A program made the position numbers and the translations under genes. A DNA stretch of 64,000 nucleotides from Sipunculus nudus (Eukaryota; Annelida; Sipuncula; Golfingiida; Sipunculidae), in the NCBI GenBank assembly GCA_026874595.1, contig CM049317.1:61714618-61778617 (forward strand), given 5' to 3'. Of this stretch, positions 36,674 to 48,688 are shown piece by piece. A model generated the notes under the pieces. It searched no databases. It was not told the origin of the DNA and was given only the letters and a program-made list of their open reading frames with translations. The number at the start of each line of letters is the position of its first letter. Within the stretch, counting starts at the first letter, position 1.

Positions 36674-36835
36674 AAAACTAAGTGGTGTACATTATCGGGA
36701 TAGTGCTTATACCTATATATTTTGTGATAGGATATGAGATTTATGTATCTTCGTAAAACTAAGTGGTGTACATTATCGGGATAGCGTTTATACCTATATA
36801 TTTTGTGATAGGAAGTGAGATACATGTATGTTCGT
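36674..36835. repeat. 81-bp tandem duplication
   Basis: AAAACTAAGTGGTGTACATT starts at 36674 and 36755. The copies differ at roughly six to eight positions. Because 81 is a multiple of three, the minus-strand frame (36589-36825) stays open through both and carries a 27-residue repeat containing SYHKIYRYK and YPDNVHHLVL. Confidence 0.9.
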
Positions 36836-37420
36836 TTATACGTTTTAGTTTTTAAATTGTTTTATAGCTTCAATCAATGTACAAAGATATATAAAAATAA
36901 TATTATAAGTATAAAAAAGTCTCAAGTATAGAGCAAGTCTAGTCTTAAGCTTCCCAAGTAGATGTATGAATCATGTCATAAGGTATTTTTCATTGCATCG
37001 TGGCATTAATCCCATCTCTAATACTAAGGTGATCTGTGATTATTGATAAGTCATTTTAAAATCTGTCGTCCAGTCATATTTCATTATTTTTCTGAATTTC
37101 AGTGCATGAGAAGACGAATTGCTGCAGATGGTGACAAGAATGTAATAAAATATATATTCAGTTGTAAAAATAGGTGTTGTTGGGTGATTCAGCTTCTCTG
37201 ACTCGTCATCTGCAGGTGTTTCATGAACTGATGACTCCACTAGAAACTTTCCCAGAATATCACGGGCTCAAGTTTTTACCGTGAGTCAGTACACTGTCAG
37301 CTCATGTAGCTAATTATTCTCTATTTGAAAGATTCTTACTTTTTTCTTATCTGTCTCTTTACCTCAATCTCATTCTTTTCCCTTCTCTATCTCTCTCTCT
37401 ATCTCTATCTCTCTCGACAC

Positions 37421-37495
<75 letters not shown>

Positions 37496-37859
37496 AAAGG
37501 TCTGGGTATCGGGGAGTCTTTTCAGGGAAAATACTTAATGCAATACACTTAAAGCGATCCCCGAAATACTGATTTTTCTGTGCGTATTATTATCTGAGGT
37601 AAAGCTCTGTGGATAAATATTTTCTTAAACTAATCTATAAATATGTACAATATATTCACATAAACATACACAAACTATTACTATAAGTTGCTGCGTTATA
37701 TGCTGCCGAGCACCAGTGTGCAATATTTGTACCGGACAGACTAAAGAAAAGATAGTTAACATACGGTTTAAGTTATGTTGGGATGCTGCGGCACAAAGGG
37801 ATATTTCACATGCCGGGGGTTGCCAATAGAATGAAATATCTCTGTAAGAAACAAATGCA
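36836..37859. other. Unique sequence with a (TA)n array
   Basis: No recognisable gene. A TCTCTAT-rich lead at about 37381-37415 precedes the (TA)n array at 37423-37487. Confidence 0.5.
37423..37487. repeat. (TA)n microsatellite
   Basis: About 32 TA units preceded by a CT-rich stretch. Confidence 0.97.
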
Positions 37860-38066
37860 CTATTTCAGCCAAGCCAGTAGCTCTTCCACGTTCCTTTCAA
37901 TCCAACAGTTAGTCCCAGGCACGGGAGAAATGCCGGTGTATTTCTGTGTATAACCGAGTCTCTCTGTTCTCTCTGCTGGGAGCTGGCTGATACAGCAGAT
38001 TTGTTTGACTGACAGGCAGGCTGGAGCAGAGAAGCTGATCAGAAGCATCAACCAGACAGCGAACAT
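37860..38066 (-). CDS. Candidate small secreted peptide (68 aa)
   Basis: I do not recognise this gene. An ATG at 38066 (A at -3) opens 68 codons ending in TAG. Residues 1-19 (MFAVWLMLLISFSAPACLS) have the shape of a signal peptide: a hydrophobic core followed by small residues at a plausible cleavage site. The remaining ~49 residues contain three cysteines (an adjacent CC pair at residues 24-25 and one in NCW) and end in ELLAWLK. An in-frame TGA lies shortly upstream, so this ATG is the first possible start in the exon. The ORF sits in an island of about 50% GC within much more AT-rich DNA. An acceptor-like TTTGTTTCTTACAG follows just after the stop. It could be a complete short secreted protein, one exon of a longer one, or chance. 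No neighbouring exon was found. Confidence 0.3.
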   Translation of the reverse strand: MFAVWLMLLISFSAPACLSVKQICCISQLPAERTERLGYTQKYTGISPVPGTNCWIERNVEELLAWLK

Positions 38067-38399
38067 GCTGTAACTGAAGGCCACCCGTCAAGGCGGTGAT
38101 GAAGTACATACCACGCCATCTGGTGGTGACTTACAGAGGTCCGGGAATTCACGGACAGAGCTGGCCAATTTACTTTCCTTGCACAATGTCTGAAGGTTAG
38201 CCAGCATATAAAGTTCTTGTTAATAGTATCCTACTGCGCCCAGGAAGTATGCTTTTCTCTTGTTCAGTTCATATGGTTATCTACCAAAAACTTACATTGA
38301 GGATAACACATATGACAGTGCAAAAAATTGTTTTCATACCCCGGAGTGGTATATAATATGATATACAAAATAAATGTTATAGTACTCTGCCCTTAATTC

Positions 38400-38600
38400 C
38401 GACTTGCCCCTTGCGACATCTGGGTTTAATTCTGCAAGCAAATGGCAGTCGACATGAGCGGTTTCGATTTTTTTTTATAAAATATAGTAGGAAAGTACTC
38501 CAAAGACTCTGCGGCGAGAGTCTGGTGGTTATTGGACCGGTTTTTTTTCCAGTAGAAACCGGAGGAACTCTCTTGGTATGACCGCGCCCTCACCCGCAAA
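38400..38600. repeat. Dispersed repeat, family E, copy 1
   Basis: It shares ordered words with 49880-50130: GCGAC.T, AATGGCAG..C.ATGA.C.GTTTC, AAAGTACTCC, TATTGGACC. Divergence is high. Class unknown, non-coding. Confidence 0.45.
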
Positions 38601-41485
38601 TTATAGTAGAATAAAGCAATAAATTAGGGATTGAAGCATAAATTCCATTACATGCCAAAGCGAAAGTTAAAATTGGGTTGATTTTGAATGATTATCCCCA
38701 TATGTGTGTATCCACCTTTGTTTTGACCTTTTCTAATCCACTGAGAGCCGAAGGAATGGGCAGCTTTAATCGAATTATATACAAGTGAACAGAAGAACAT
38801 GATGATAACTCAATGTGAACAAATTATAGAAATATAAACAATAACAAGATCATCAAATGATCAAATACGAATCACGATTCACGTATTTATCAGACCAATA
38901 GAACCTCACGACTATACAAAGATTGCTTGACCTTGAGGAAAACCATGTAAAATACGTGAAAATTTGAGTCATGCATACGGTTGGATTTCAACATACCCGC
39001 CAAAGCTGTCTTGTGCTTACGAATACTTCAAGATTAGAACCTAAACATGCCCAAATATAGACTCGTGCCAATTCAAATATTTTAAAAACATTTTCGCAAA
39101 GTCCCGATCGTATCACGCATGCGCATTGACTCTGTGACATCCCCCGGTCAGGTCACGTCAGATCGAATGGGGTTGCATTGACACACGGCCGTACAGCATC
39201 AGTCAACAATATACGATAGCAACTTAAAGTACCGCCATGCTGTAGCCACTTTTGTATTGACAGACAGGGCTTTGTTTTGACCTCATGTCATGACATTCGA
39301 CAGACACTTCACATACGGGGACACTTGTAATACGACCTGTTGGCGGTGAACGTGCTTGTTCCGCTCTGGACGATCGTACAAACACTTCGGTTTCATAAAT
39401 ATACATTGTCCAATACAACCAGAGTTGATTTGTCATCTCACTGACCAACCAGGACAATGTACAGCTGTATTTTATATGGCCCCAAATGTAGGTAGCTAAC
39501 CTATTGTATGATGCAAAGTTAAAACGAAGGATTAACCCATGCAACATCATGTGACAATAATTACAGTGAATTAGTCATATAGGTACATTTTAATTAGTTA
39601 AATTTCAAGCGCAGATTCATGTAAGTGTCGTGCGTTGACCTTTAAGGTCGAGTCCCGAAGCATTTTTCTTGTAAAAGTGGAAATAAACATTAGCATGCGC
39701 AGTTTGTTTTGTTCGAGATTTCCTTGTATGCCTTTAAAAAGCTGGATCGCTTTAGCTCACACATTGGTAATACACCAGTATAGCGTTTTTTTAAAGAATT
39801 TAAAACTGCTAAAAACTGCCTGCACATTGTTACCATTTATTCAAGTGTTTTAAATAATATAACAGTAATAACAATAGCTTACCGATAATGAAGAAATCTC
39901 ATCCAATTTCACCCAAATCTTCCTAGCAAAATTTCTCCTTCAAGACGAGTGATATACCGCGTAACCATCCCTCATTCAACCAGACTTCTCTTTCAAAGGG
40001 GGGAACGTCTGTCTTAATATGAATTTAGGTATCCAATTAAATCATGCACAGCTGCTAAGCGTAAAATTGTGTGTGGTTTATCAAGGACGGTATGGCCACA
40101 GAGTGGACACGCGGGCTTTGAAGTGCCAGGCTTCGCGGCCATGTCCCTGTGTGAACGACTGATAAATGAAGGGTTATGATGTACGCTTCAAACCTCAAAG
40201 GTGACTGATGGGGGGTTTCGTCTTTCATGCTGAAAATTAAAGTGGTCCCACTGATGGGAGATGACAGTCTATACCAACCCTGAAAACTCTCGCCGAGAAA
40301 GGACCATACAGGTGAAAATTATTTCACAGAAAACTAAACAAAAGAAATAGTGTAATTAATTTTTTCCCAGGTCTAACACCACATAAACTGGCCGTAGGAA
40401 TGCCCTTCTGATAAAAGCCATGCATGTATTCACGGCTACGTGCATCATACGTCATTCTACAATAATTTGTGACTGAGGGTGTGGTCACCTCACCAGCGCT
40501 CTCCCAGCTTCTTCTATGAAGATACAGGTCTAATGTTAAACCCGCCTTGAGACTGTCATCGGAATATTTTCTACTCATATTTCATGCACTTGCCTAACCC
40601 TGACCTCGCAAATGTTTTGAAACATCGGGGGGGGGGGGGGGGTACAGACTAAAAAGTAAAATAATCGTATGTCCTATGTCGCCTGCATGAATGATATAAG
40701 GTTGTACCGCTAGTATATTGAAACAACGATATTTAAAATCACTTTTCATTCTTGAATATGTAGCATGGCTTGTGGATTTAAAAACCATAAAAGGCCTCAA
40801 ATATGTCTTTGAGTTATTATCGGAATAAAAAAAATAATTTTATGATAATTTTCTTCACGGTTGTATGTCTGTCTTAAAGAATTTATAAAGAACGATCACT
40901 GCTCCTGACATCTGGTCTAGAAAATTAGTACTATTAAGAGAGGTAGGCCTTGACTTTTTCCAACGTTGGCGAGGGCATGGGCTCTCTGGCTGTACTGTAT
41001 TTAATCTAGTTATAATAAATATTAAAGAAATAGTTTTTAAGGAGTACTCGTGCGTTTCCGGGCATAAAATACTTTCCGCGAATAATTTACGGTATTTGAT
41101 GACATCGCGTCCTCTCTGGTGTGTGCACACGGTACACGGGAGATGGTGTATATGAAAGGTCGCTAGCGGTGTGCTATTTGAAGTTTGTTTACACAGGTGG
41201 TCTACCTGGCCCAAGTACAGGTACATCCGCCGGTACTAACCGAGCAACACGGCCTTGCCGCACTCAGCCAAATGTCATGATGGAAGTAACGTGGAACTTT
41301 CTTTGCTTTCTTTATATTAAATATGTTAGATATGCATGTGTAATGAGCTGTAATATCTGTTCTACAATTTCCATGGCAGTGTTTTTATTACCTAACTTCT
41401 AACTGAAAAGCCAGTTATTTGATAATAAAATACCGAAAATATTTGTGGCTTATCGTTACTTTTAATTACCTATTCTCCTAAAGAA

Positions 41486-41486
<1 letters not shown>

Positions 41487-41525
<39 letters not shown>

Positions 41526-41547
41526 GTGTGTGTGTGTGTGTGTGTGT
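41487..41547. repeat. Compound (TA)n(TG)n microsatellite
   Basis: About 17 TA units, a short TTTA interruption, then about 11 TG units. Confidence 0.95.
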
Positions 41548-41811
41548 TTATTCATGAAAATATTACTCATCTTTTGGCAATCTGCATGAGCTACCCATGC
41601 AGATGTTCCTGCTTCTCCCATCCTCCGTCTTCTGATCACATGACCACACGGGCCTATTTATATATCTATATACAATTACTCACGGTGATGATCAAAGCAC
41701 ACTGAGTATATGACTGTCAGCACTTGAATCATATACTGCAGTATTGTGTGAACGCATATATGACTGGTACCTGCTGAATGAGCTCGCGCATGTGCGCGCG
41801 ACAGATAGGTA

Positions 41812-41932
41812 TAGAGAGAGAGAGACAGATCTCTAGAGAGCCATACATAGAAACAAGTATAAAGAGAGAGAGAGACAGAGAGAGACAGAGACAGAGACAG
41901 AGAGACAGAGAGAAAGACTAAGAGAGAGAGAA
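41812..41932. repeat. Compound (GA)n / (GACA)n microsatellite
   Basis: GAGA runs are interspersed with AGACAGAG units over about 120 bp. Confidence 0.9.
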
Positions 41933-42683
41933 CTGCATAATATCTAGAAATACAATTGTTCATTTTGGTAAATATAGCTTTATAGGGACTTTTTTTAAAT
42001 AGCCGAATACACATATTGAAATATGGCTGACGTATTTTAGGTCCTAGATCTGCGATGTCGCTGTGGCCAAAATTAAAGCTTCTTAAGATCTCCCCTAACG
42101 CATGTACAAAATTTCATGCTTTTATCATACCATGCACAACTGCATCATTATATTGTCTGCACGTTCTACGTGTTGTTGGGATATATGCGTCTGTATAAGT
42201 GTGGTACATAGACTTCATGCAGGGTTATGACCTTAGATACCGGGTCCACGAAGGTTACACAAACATACCTTACACTATAAATCTAAAGTCGGGTCTGGGG
42301 CACAGTCAACCTTGTATACCCCGCCCTGTGTGTTCCTAAGCATTCAAGAAAAGTTTATAACTTTAGCAACCCCTCCGCACTGACAGGCAATACATATATT
42401 ATTATAACAATGCTTGACTATATACAACACTGAGACTTTTACGCTCGAACAGGGGTTTTCATTCATGTGAAATATTGCTCCTGAGTCCATGCATGTGGTC
42501 AAGTCAGTACTGTTTCGTTGAAGTTCTCGAGCAGGCCCAAATGGGACTTATGAGTGAAACCTTCAACTGAAGGCATGGTCGAAGCAGTTAGTATTTTCAC
42601 CAGTGTATAGATATCTGTGATACTGTCTGTTCGACAATTTGTCCGTCGGCTTGTTTATTTGTATCTCTGTATGTATCAAAATT

Positions 42684-42855
42684 AAAGTGAAACCTGTGTC
42701 ACAGGGACCCAATGAGACTGGCCAAAAGTGGTCTTAATTCACTGGTGGTCATAATAGGCAGGTTAATATAACCAATGTGAATGCTTTCGGTCCATTCCGG
42801 GTTGGTCTTAACAGAGAATCGGTCTGATTAGACGGGTGGTCTTTCAGACACGTTC

Positions 42856-42860
<5 letters not shown>
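42684..42860. mobile_element. Pogo/Tc1-like MITE, family B, copy 2
   Basis: The left end AAGTGAAACCTGTG and the right end (minus strand) TAGTGGAACGTGTC are imperfect inverted repeats. The centre shares GTGGTCTTAAT, TATAACCAATGTGAAT, GTCTTAACAGA and GGTGGTCTTTCAGACA with 11796-11989. Its right TA runs straight into a (TA)n array. Non-coding. Confidence 0.7.

Positions 42861-42913
<53 letters not shown>
42861..42913. repeat. (TA)n microsatellite at a MITE end
   Basis: About 26 TA units starting exactly at the TA next to the family-B element. Confidence 0.95.
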
Positions 42914-42916
<3 letters not shown>

Positions 42917-45010
42917 CTGATTTAAATATACCTATATGCGAGGAGTATGTCTGACCCCAATCCTAGTAATTGCTTTTTAAGACAGTGTGAAGTAAACATA
43001 TTTGTTAACGCTTATTTTCCAAAGTCTGTTTCACTGGTACTAAGAAAGAAAAGTCTAATATACAACAGTTATATAATGTAATATACACATTTACAAACGG
43101 CATGGCGTTCTCTCTACGTTTATTCATCCCGACCCTGAGCCTAACGACCGTTGGGTCCTCATTTCACAGGGTGAATTGATTAAGATTATCGTTGGTGTCA
43201 TATGGCGCCAGGATTCGAAAATGATTTGAGCTAGGTCTTGAGACAGTTAATGGGAACACGCCCATTATGAAACAATCATATCTTTTGTCCAAAACAGAGT
43301 GTGATTGTTAGCAGGTGGCATAGAGAATTTTATGGAGAAAACACACTATAGTACAGCAGACAGTGTGTATCATTCTCATATCTTTTCGCTAATCTTTGGC
43401 TGTTGATGGAAGGGCAGCACTACTTTAACTATCTTAACTGAGACACCAAGAGCATTAACATATCCTCCGCTATAAGAAATTATCCACAAAACTGTAACGA
43501 AATACCCTTACAGATAGCAGCATTAAAGTTGCTTCACTTGTATCATAACTTTTAAAGATACGTGCAAGCGTTCACGTACTCTGCACACCAAATTTTTGTA
43601 CATATGTATTATTATGTATAAATTAGTGTTAAACGTGCGTAATGCTGAAACTTTTTTTTAACCAAATACAGCAACCGGATTACCAGAACCCGTGCATATG
43701 ATCGGAGACAGTCAACGTTCCGTTTTAAACAAAAATAACACGGAAAGGTGAAGCTAGTAACACTTCCATAGTCTCATCAACCCACAAAAAAAGTGTACAC
43801 GAAACCTTTACTCAGCCAACAGCATACAAGAATGCCCGAACCAATCACTCATTAAGATCAACCCAACGCAGACAAGAAATCACAGATGTCCGAAACATTC
43901 AGATATTAAGATCAGCCCACAACAAACAAGAAATGTCCGCACCATTCACTGATTAAGTTCAGCCGACAGCAAACAAGAAATGCATGAACCGTTCTTTCTT
44001 TAAAATAAGCCCATAGCAAGGAAGAAATGTCTGAACCATTCATTCATTAAGATCATCCCACAACAAACATGGAATGCATGAACCATTCACTCATCAAGAT
44101 CAGCCCACGACAAACATGGAATGCATGATCCATTCACTCATCAAGATCAGCCCACAACAAACATGGAATGCATGATCCATTCACTCATTAAGATCATCCC
44201 ACAACAAACATGGAATGCATGAAATATTCACTCATCAAGATCATCCCACAAAAACATGGAATGCATGATCCATTCACTCATTAAGATCATCCCACAACAA
44301 ACATGGAATGCATGAAATATTCACTCATCAAGGTCATCTCACAACAAACATGGAATGCATGAACCATTTACTCATTAAGATTATCCCACAACAAACATAG
44401 AATGCATGAAATATTCACTCATCAAGATCATCCCACAACAAACATGGAATGCATGAACCATTCACTCATTAAGATCATTCCAAAACAAACATGGAATGCA
44501 TGAAATATTCACTCATCAAGATCATCCGACAACAAACATGGAATGCATGAACCATTCACTCATTAAGATAATCCCACAACAAACATGGAATGCATGAAAT
44601 ATTCACTCATTAAGATCATCCCACAACAAACATGGAATGCATGAACCATTCACTCATTAAAATCATCCCACAACAACCATGGAATGCATGAACCATTGAC
44701 TCATTAAGATCATCCCACAACAAACATGGAATGCATGAAATATTCACTCATCAAGACCATCCCACAACAAACATGGAATGCATGATCCATTCACTCATCA
44801 AGATCATCCCACAACAAACATGGAATGCATGAACCATTCACTCATTAAGATCATCCCACAACAAACATGGAATGCATGAACCATTCACTCATTAAGATCA
44901 TCCCACAACAAACATGGAATGCATGAAATATTCACTCATTAAGATTAGCCCAGAACAAACATGGAATGCATGAACCATTCACTCATTAAGATCAGCCCAC
45001 AAAAAACATT

Positions 45011-45676
45011 GAATGCATGAATTATCCACTCATTTAGATCATCCCACAACAAACATGAAATGCATAATCCATTCACTCATTAAGATCATCCCACAACAAA
45101 CATGGAATGCATGAAATATTCCCTCATTAAGATCATCCCACAACAAACATGGAATGCATGAACCATTCACTCATTAAGATCATCCCACAACAAACATGGA
45201 ATGCATGAAATATTCCCTCATTAAGATCATCCCACAACAAACATGGAATGCATGAACCATTCACTCATTAAGATCATCCAACAACAAACATGGAATGCAT
45301 GAACCATTCACTCATTAAGATCAGCCCACAAACACCATGGAATGCATGAACCATTCACTCATTAAGATCAGCCCACAACAAACATGGAATGCATGAACCA
45401 TTCATTCATTAAGATCATCCCACAACAAACATGGAATGCATGAACCATTCACTCATTAAGATCAACCCACAACAACCATGGAATGCATGAACCATTCACT
45501 CATTAAGATCATCCCACAACAAACATGGAATGCATGAAATATTCACTCATCAAGATCATCCCATAACAAACACGGAATGCATGATCCATTCACTCATCAA
45601 GATCATCCCACAACAAACATGGAATGCATGAACCATTCACTCATTAAGATCATCCCACAACAAACATGGAATGCAT
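45011..45676. repeat. 14-unit higher-order block, first copy
   Basis: A run of fourteen 47-bp monomers whose private variants (GAATTATCCACTCATTTAG, ATGAAATGCATAATCC, TATTCCCTCATT, CATCCAACAAC, CACAAACACCATGG, CACGGAATGCATGATCC) recur in the same order in the following block, exactly 658 bp (14 x 47) away at the left edge. Confidence 0.9.
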
Positions 45677-46333
45677 GAATTATCCACTCATTTAGATCAT
45701 CCCACAACAAACATGAAATGCATAATCCATTCACTCATTAAGATCATCCCACAACAAACATGGAATGCATGAAATATTCCCTCATTAAGATCATCCCACA
45801 ACAAACATGGAATGCATGAACCATTCACTCATTAAGATCATCCCACAACAAACATGGAATGCATGAAATATTCCCTCATTAAGATCATCCCACAACAAAC
45901 ATGGAATGCATGAACCATTCACTCATTAAGATCATCCAACAACAAACATGGAATGCATGAACCATTCACTCATTAAGATCAGCCCACAAACACCATGGAA
46001 TGCATGAACCATTCACTCATTAAGATCAGCCCACAACAAACATGCAATGCATGAACCATTCATTCATTAAGATCATCCCACAACAAACATGGAATGCATG
46101 ATCATTCACTCATTAAGATCAACCCACAACAACCATGGAATGCAAGAACCATTCACTCATTAAGATCATCCCACAACAAACATGGAATGCATGAAATATT
46201 CACTCATCAAGATCATCCCACAACAAACACGGAATGCATGATCCATTCACTCATCAAGATCATCCCACAACAAACATGGAATGCATGAACCGTTCACTCA
46301 TTAAGATCATCCCACAACAAACATGGAATGCAT
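45677..46333. repeat. 14-unit higher-order block, second copy
   Basis: A copy of 45019-45676 with few differences, including a one-base loss near 46100 (GATCATTC for GAACCATTC) and ATGCAATG for ATGGAATG near 46044. Homology ends near 46333, where the neighbouring units differ. Confidence 0.9.
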
Positions 46334-47366
46334 GAACCATTCATTCATCAAGATCATCCCACAACAAACATGGAATGCATGATCCATTTACTCATCAAGA
46401 TCAGCCCACAACAAACATGGAATGCATGAACCATTCACTCATTAAGATCATCCCACAACGAACATGGAATGCATGATCCATTCACTCATTAAGATAATCC
46501 CACAACAAACATGGAATGCATGATCCATTCACTCATTAAGATCATCCCACAACAAACATGGAATGCATGAAATATTCACTCATCAAGATCATCCCACAAC
46601 AAACAAGGAATGCATGAACCATTCACTCATTAACATCAGCAAACATCAAACATGGAATGCACGATCCGTTCACTCATTAAGATCAGCCCACAACAATCAT
46701 GGAATGCATGATCCATTCACTCATTAAGATCAGCCAACAACAAACATGGAATGCTTGAATCATTCACTCATTAAGATCACAAACAACAGACATGGAATGC
46801 ATGAACCATTTACTCATTAAGATCATCCCACAACAAACATGGAATGCATGAACTATTCACTCATCAAGATCATCCCACAACAAACATGGAATGCATGAAC
46901 CATTCACTCATTAAGATCAGCCAACAACAAACATTGAATGCATGATCCATTCACTCATTAAGATCATCCCACAACAAACATGGAATGCATGATCCATTCA
47001 CTAATTAAGATCATCCCACAACAAACATGGAATGCATGAACCATTTACTCATAACGATCAGCAAACAACAAACATGGAATGCACGATCCATTAATTCATT
47101 AAGATCATCCCACAACAAACATGGAATGCATGATCCATTCACTCATTAAGATCATCCCACAGCAAACATGGAATGCGTGAACCATTCACTCATTAAGATC
47201 TGCCCACAACAAACATTGAATGCATGATCCATTCAATCATTAAGATCATCCCACAACCACGTCCAGAACCGCCGTATCCCTTCGCCTGTGCATATTTAAC
47301 GTTGTGTCACTTATCCGCTAGGGGCGTCACGTACGGAGCCTCAGATGGAGGCCTTAATGCATGAAT

Positions 47367-47432
47367 CATTCACTCATTAAGGTCAGCCCACTACTACTAA
47401 AGTTGTAGGCTAAGCTTAATGAGTGAATGGTT
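47367..47432. repeat. Inverted satellite monomer at array edge (foldback)
   Basis: CTTAATGAGTGAATGGTT at 47415-47432 is the exact reverse complement of the satellite segment AACCATTCACTCATTAAG. Together with the direct copy at 47367-47381 it forms a 15-bp perfect stem with a 33-base loop. All other units seen are in the opposite (direct) orientation. Confidence 0.9.
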
Positions 47433-47500
47433 GAGTTTTTTTTAATGAAAAGTCCGAACCATTCTCTAATTAAGACCATCCCAGAGCAAAAAAGAAATTT

Positions 47501-48180
47501 ATACACTCTTCCGATTGAAAAAAAAATACGCAAAGCATCCATGCACTTCTTCACATCGTCGAACAAATTAAAACCCTTAATCATCCACTTTTTAAGTTCA
47601 CTTTCAAGGGAACAATATCTCATTGAATATTAATATAACCTTAGGGTCTCTATAAGTACGAGCTTTGATTTTGCCTCCAAAGCGGTTGACGGACGGGGTT
47701 AATTTTGTTTCTCTAGGGGTAGGCTCCACTGTTTCTCTGATCCACAGCTTCTCTGGTGATTTGTTCTTACCCCTGTTTAAAAACGTATTTTCCGGTATAG
47801 GGCTTACAGATTATACATTAGTCCAGACCGTTGTATTACTGTTGCACAGTACACTGTTTCCAAAAACTGCTATCCGTAGAGAAACATACATTGAGAAACA
47901 CAAGGTGTCGAAAGGCTGCATAGTAAAAAAGTGAAAAGAGCGCAAAAACCAGTCTTTCCTATCTTCAAGATTACATAAGCTTAACACAGTTACTTTGGTT
48001 CCAGAGTAGCTATGGTGGTGTTTTTGTTGTAAGGGAGATCATGCTTTTATGGTTGTAGCGGTAGATCACTGACACTCCGAGTCCTGTTGCTCGATATAAC
48101 TTATCTTAACGTATTACTTATCTCCATAAAAAGAGTGCTCATTATATATATATATGCATGTATAAGCAGTATATCCATAA
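47501..48180. other. Unique sequence
   Basis: No recognisable gene. An 89-codon frame at 47665-47934 has no known domain. Confidence 0.5.
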
Positions 48181-48310
48181 TTTCGACATGCAACCGGATA
48201 CATCTATTTTTTAATATGTGCCTTAAATGGCAGCTCCCATGAGCGATTTCGAGAAACTAGAAGAAATAAGCCTATCATTTTGTGGAGCACGGGTGCGTTA
48301 CGGTCAAGGA
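48181..48310. repeat. Dispersed repeat, family E, copy 2
   Basis: It shares AAATGGCAGC.CC.ATGA, TTTC.AGAAACT, GAA.AA, and GCACGGGTGCGTTACGG-like words with 49880-50130. Confidence 0.45.
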
Positions 48311-48580
48311 GCTGCATTTGTCATCGAGTTCTTGCGAGACAGTGGTAACAAACTATCAATACACTGATAAGAATGGACCTATTAACGGAAAATATAAAGT
48401 TAGTATTTACAGTATGTCAGTCTCGGTTTTGGAGTAAGACGGCGGTCATGATTTGTTTCAATATTTTCTAAAGGCAATAACAGTTTTTTTCCCCATCCTG
48501 CATATCAAGTTCTAAATAATTAAAAAAATATCAAACAATATGTATGTGGATTAACTTTTGTTTTATAGCAAAAAATGGAC

Positions 48581-48688
48581 CCGGTCTTGGAATCGGTTTT
48601 GAGAAGACTCGGACTTGAACAGGGTGGGCTGGACTCGAAACGTAAGGACTTGGACTTGTGCTCGGTCTCGGACAGTCTGGACGAGACT
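48581..48688. repeat. GGACTC-rich block
   Basis: GACTCGGACTTGAAC, GGACTTGGACTTGTGCTCGG and similar words, as at 16834-16886 and 18048-18136. Confidence 0.7.

Larger units (their letters stand above)
38067..43769. other. Mostly unique sequence; family-E repeat and microsatellites inside
   Basis: No recognisable gene. Minus-strand ATG frames at 39224-39550 (108 codons) and 40324-40578 (84 codons, ATG at 40578) are the longest with ordinary composition, but neither shows a domain I know. A poly(G) tract lies at about 40628-40642. Repeats in this interval are listed separately. Confidence 0.45.
43770..47500. repeat. Satellite array, 47-bp unit, about 72 copies
   Basis: The unit is AAGATCATCCCACAACAAAC / ATGGAATGCATGAACCATTC / ACTCATT. 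Period checked directly: TGGAATGC at 44821 and 44868. Central units are highly similar; those before about 44050 and after about 47350 are diverged and carry AAGAAAT in place of CATGGAAT. Common variants are GAACCATTCACTCATTAAG, GAAATATTCACTCATCAAG and GATCCATTC. Nearly 90 bp of unrelated sequence (47257-47350) interrupts the right edge. Because 47 is not a multiple of three, frames through it (e.g. 46094-46288) are not genes. No unique spacers alternate with the repeats, so it is not CRISPR-like. Confidence 0.97.

Noticed and set aside
46094-46288. 64-codon ORF of repetitive His/Ser/Gln sequence
   Set aside because: It lies wholly inside the 47-bp satellite, whose period is not a multiple of three, and indels determine where it opens.
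43770-47500. CRISPR-like array of regularly spaced repeats
   Set aside because: The units are contiguous 47-bp monomers with no unique spacers between them. It is a eukaryotic satellite.
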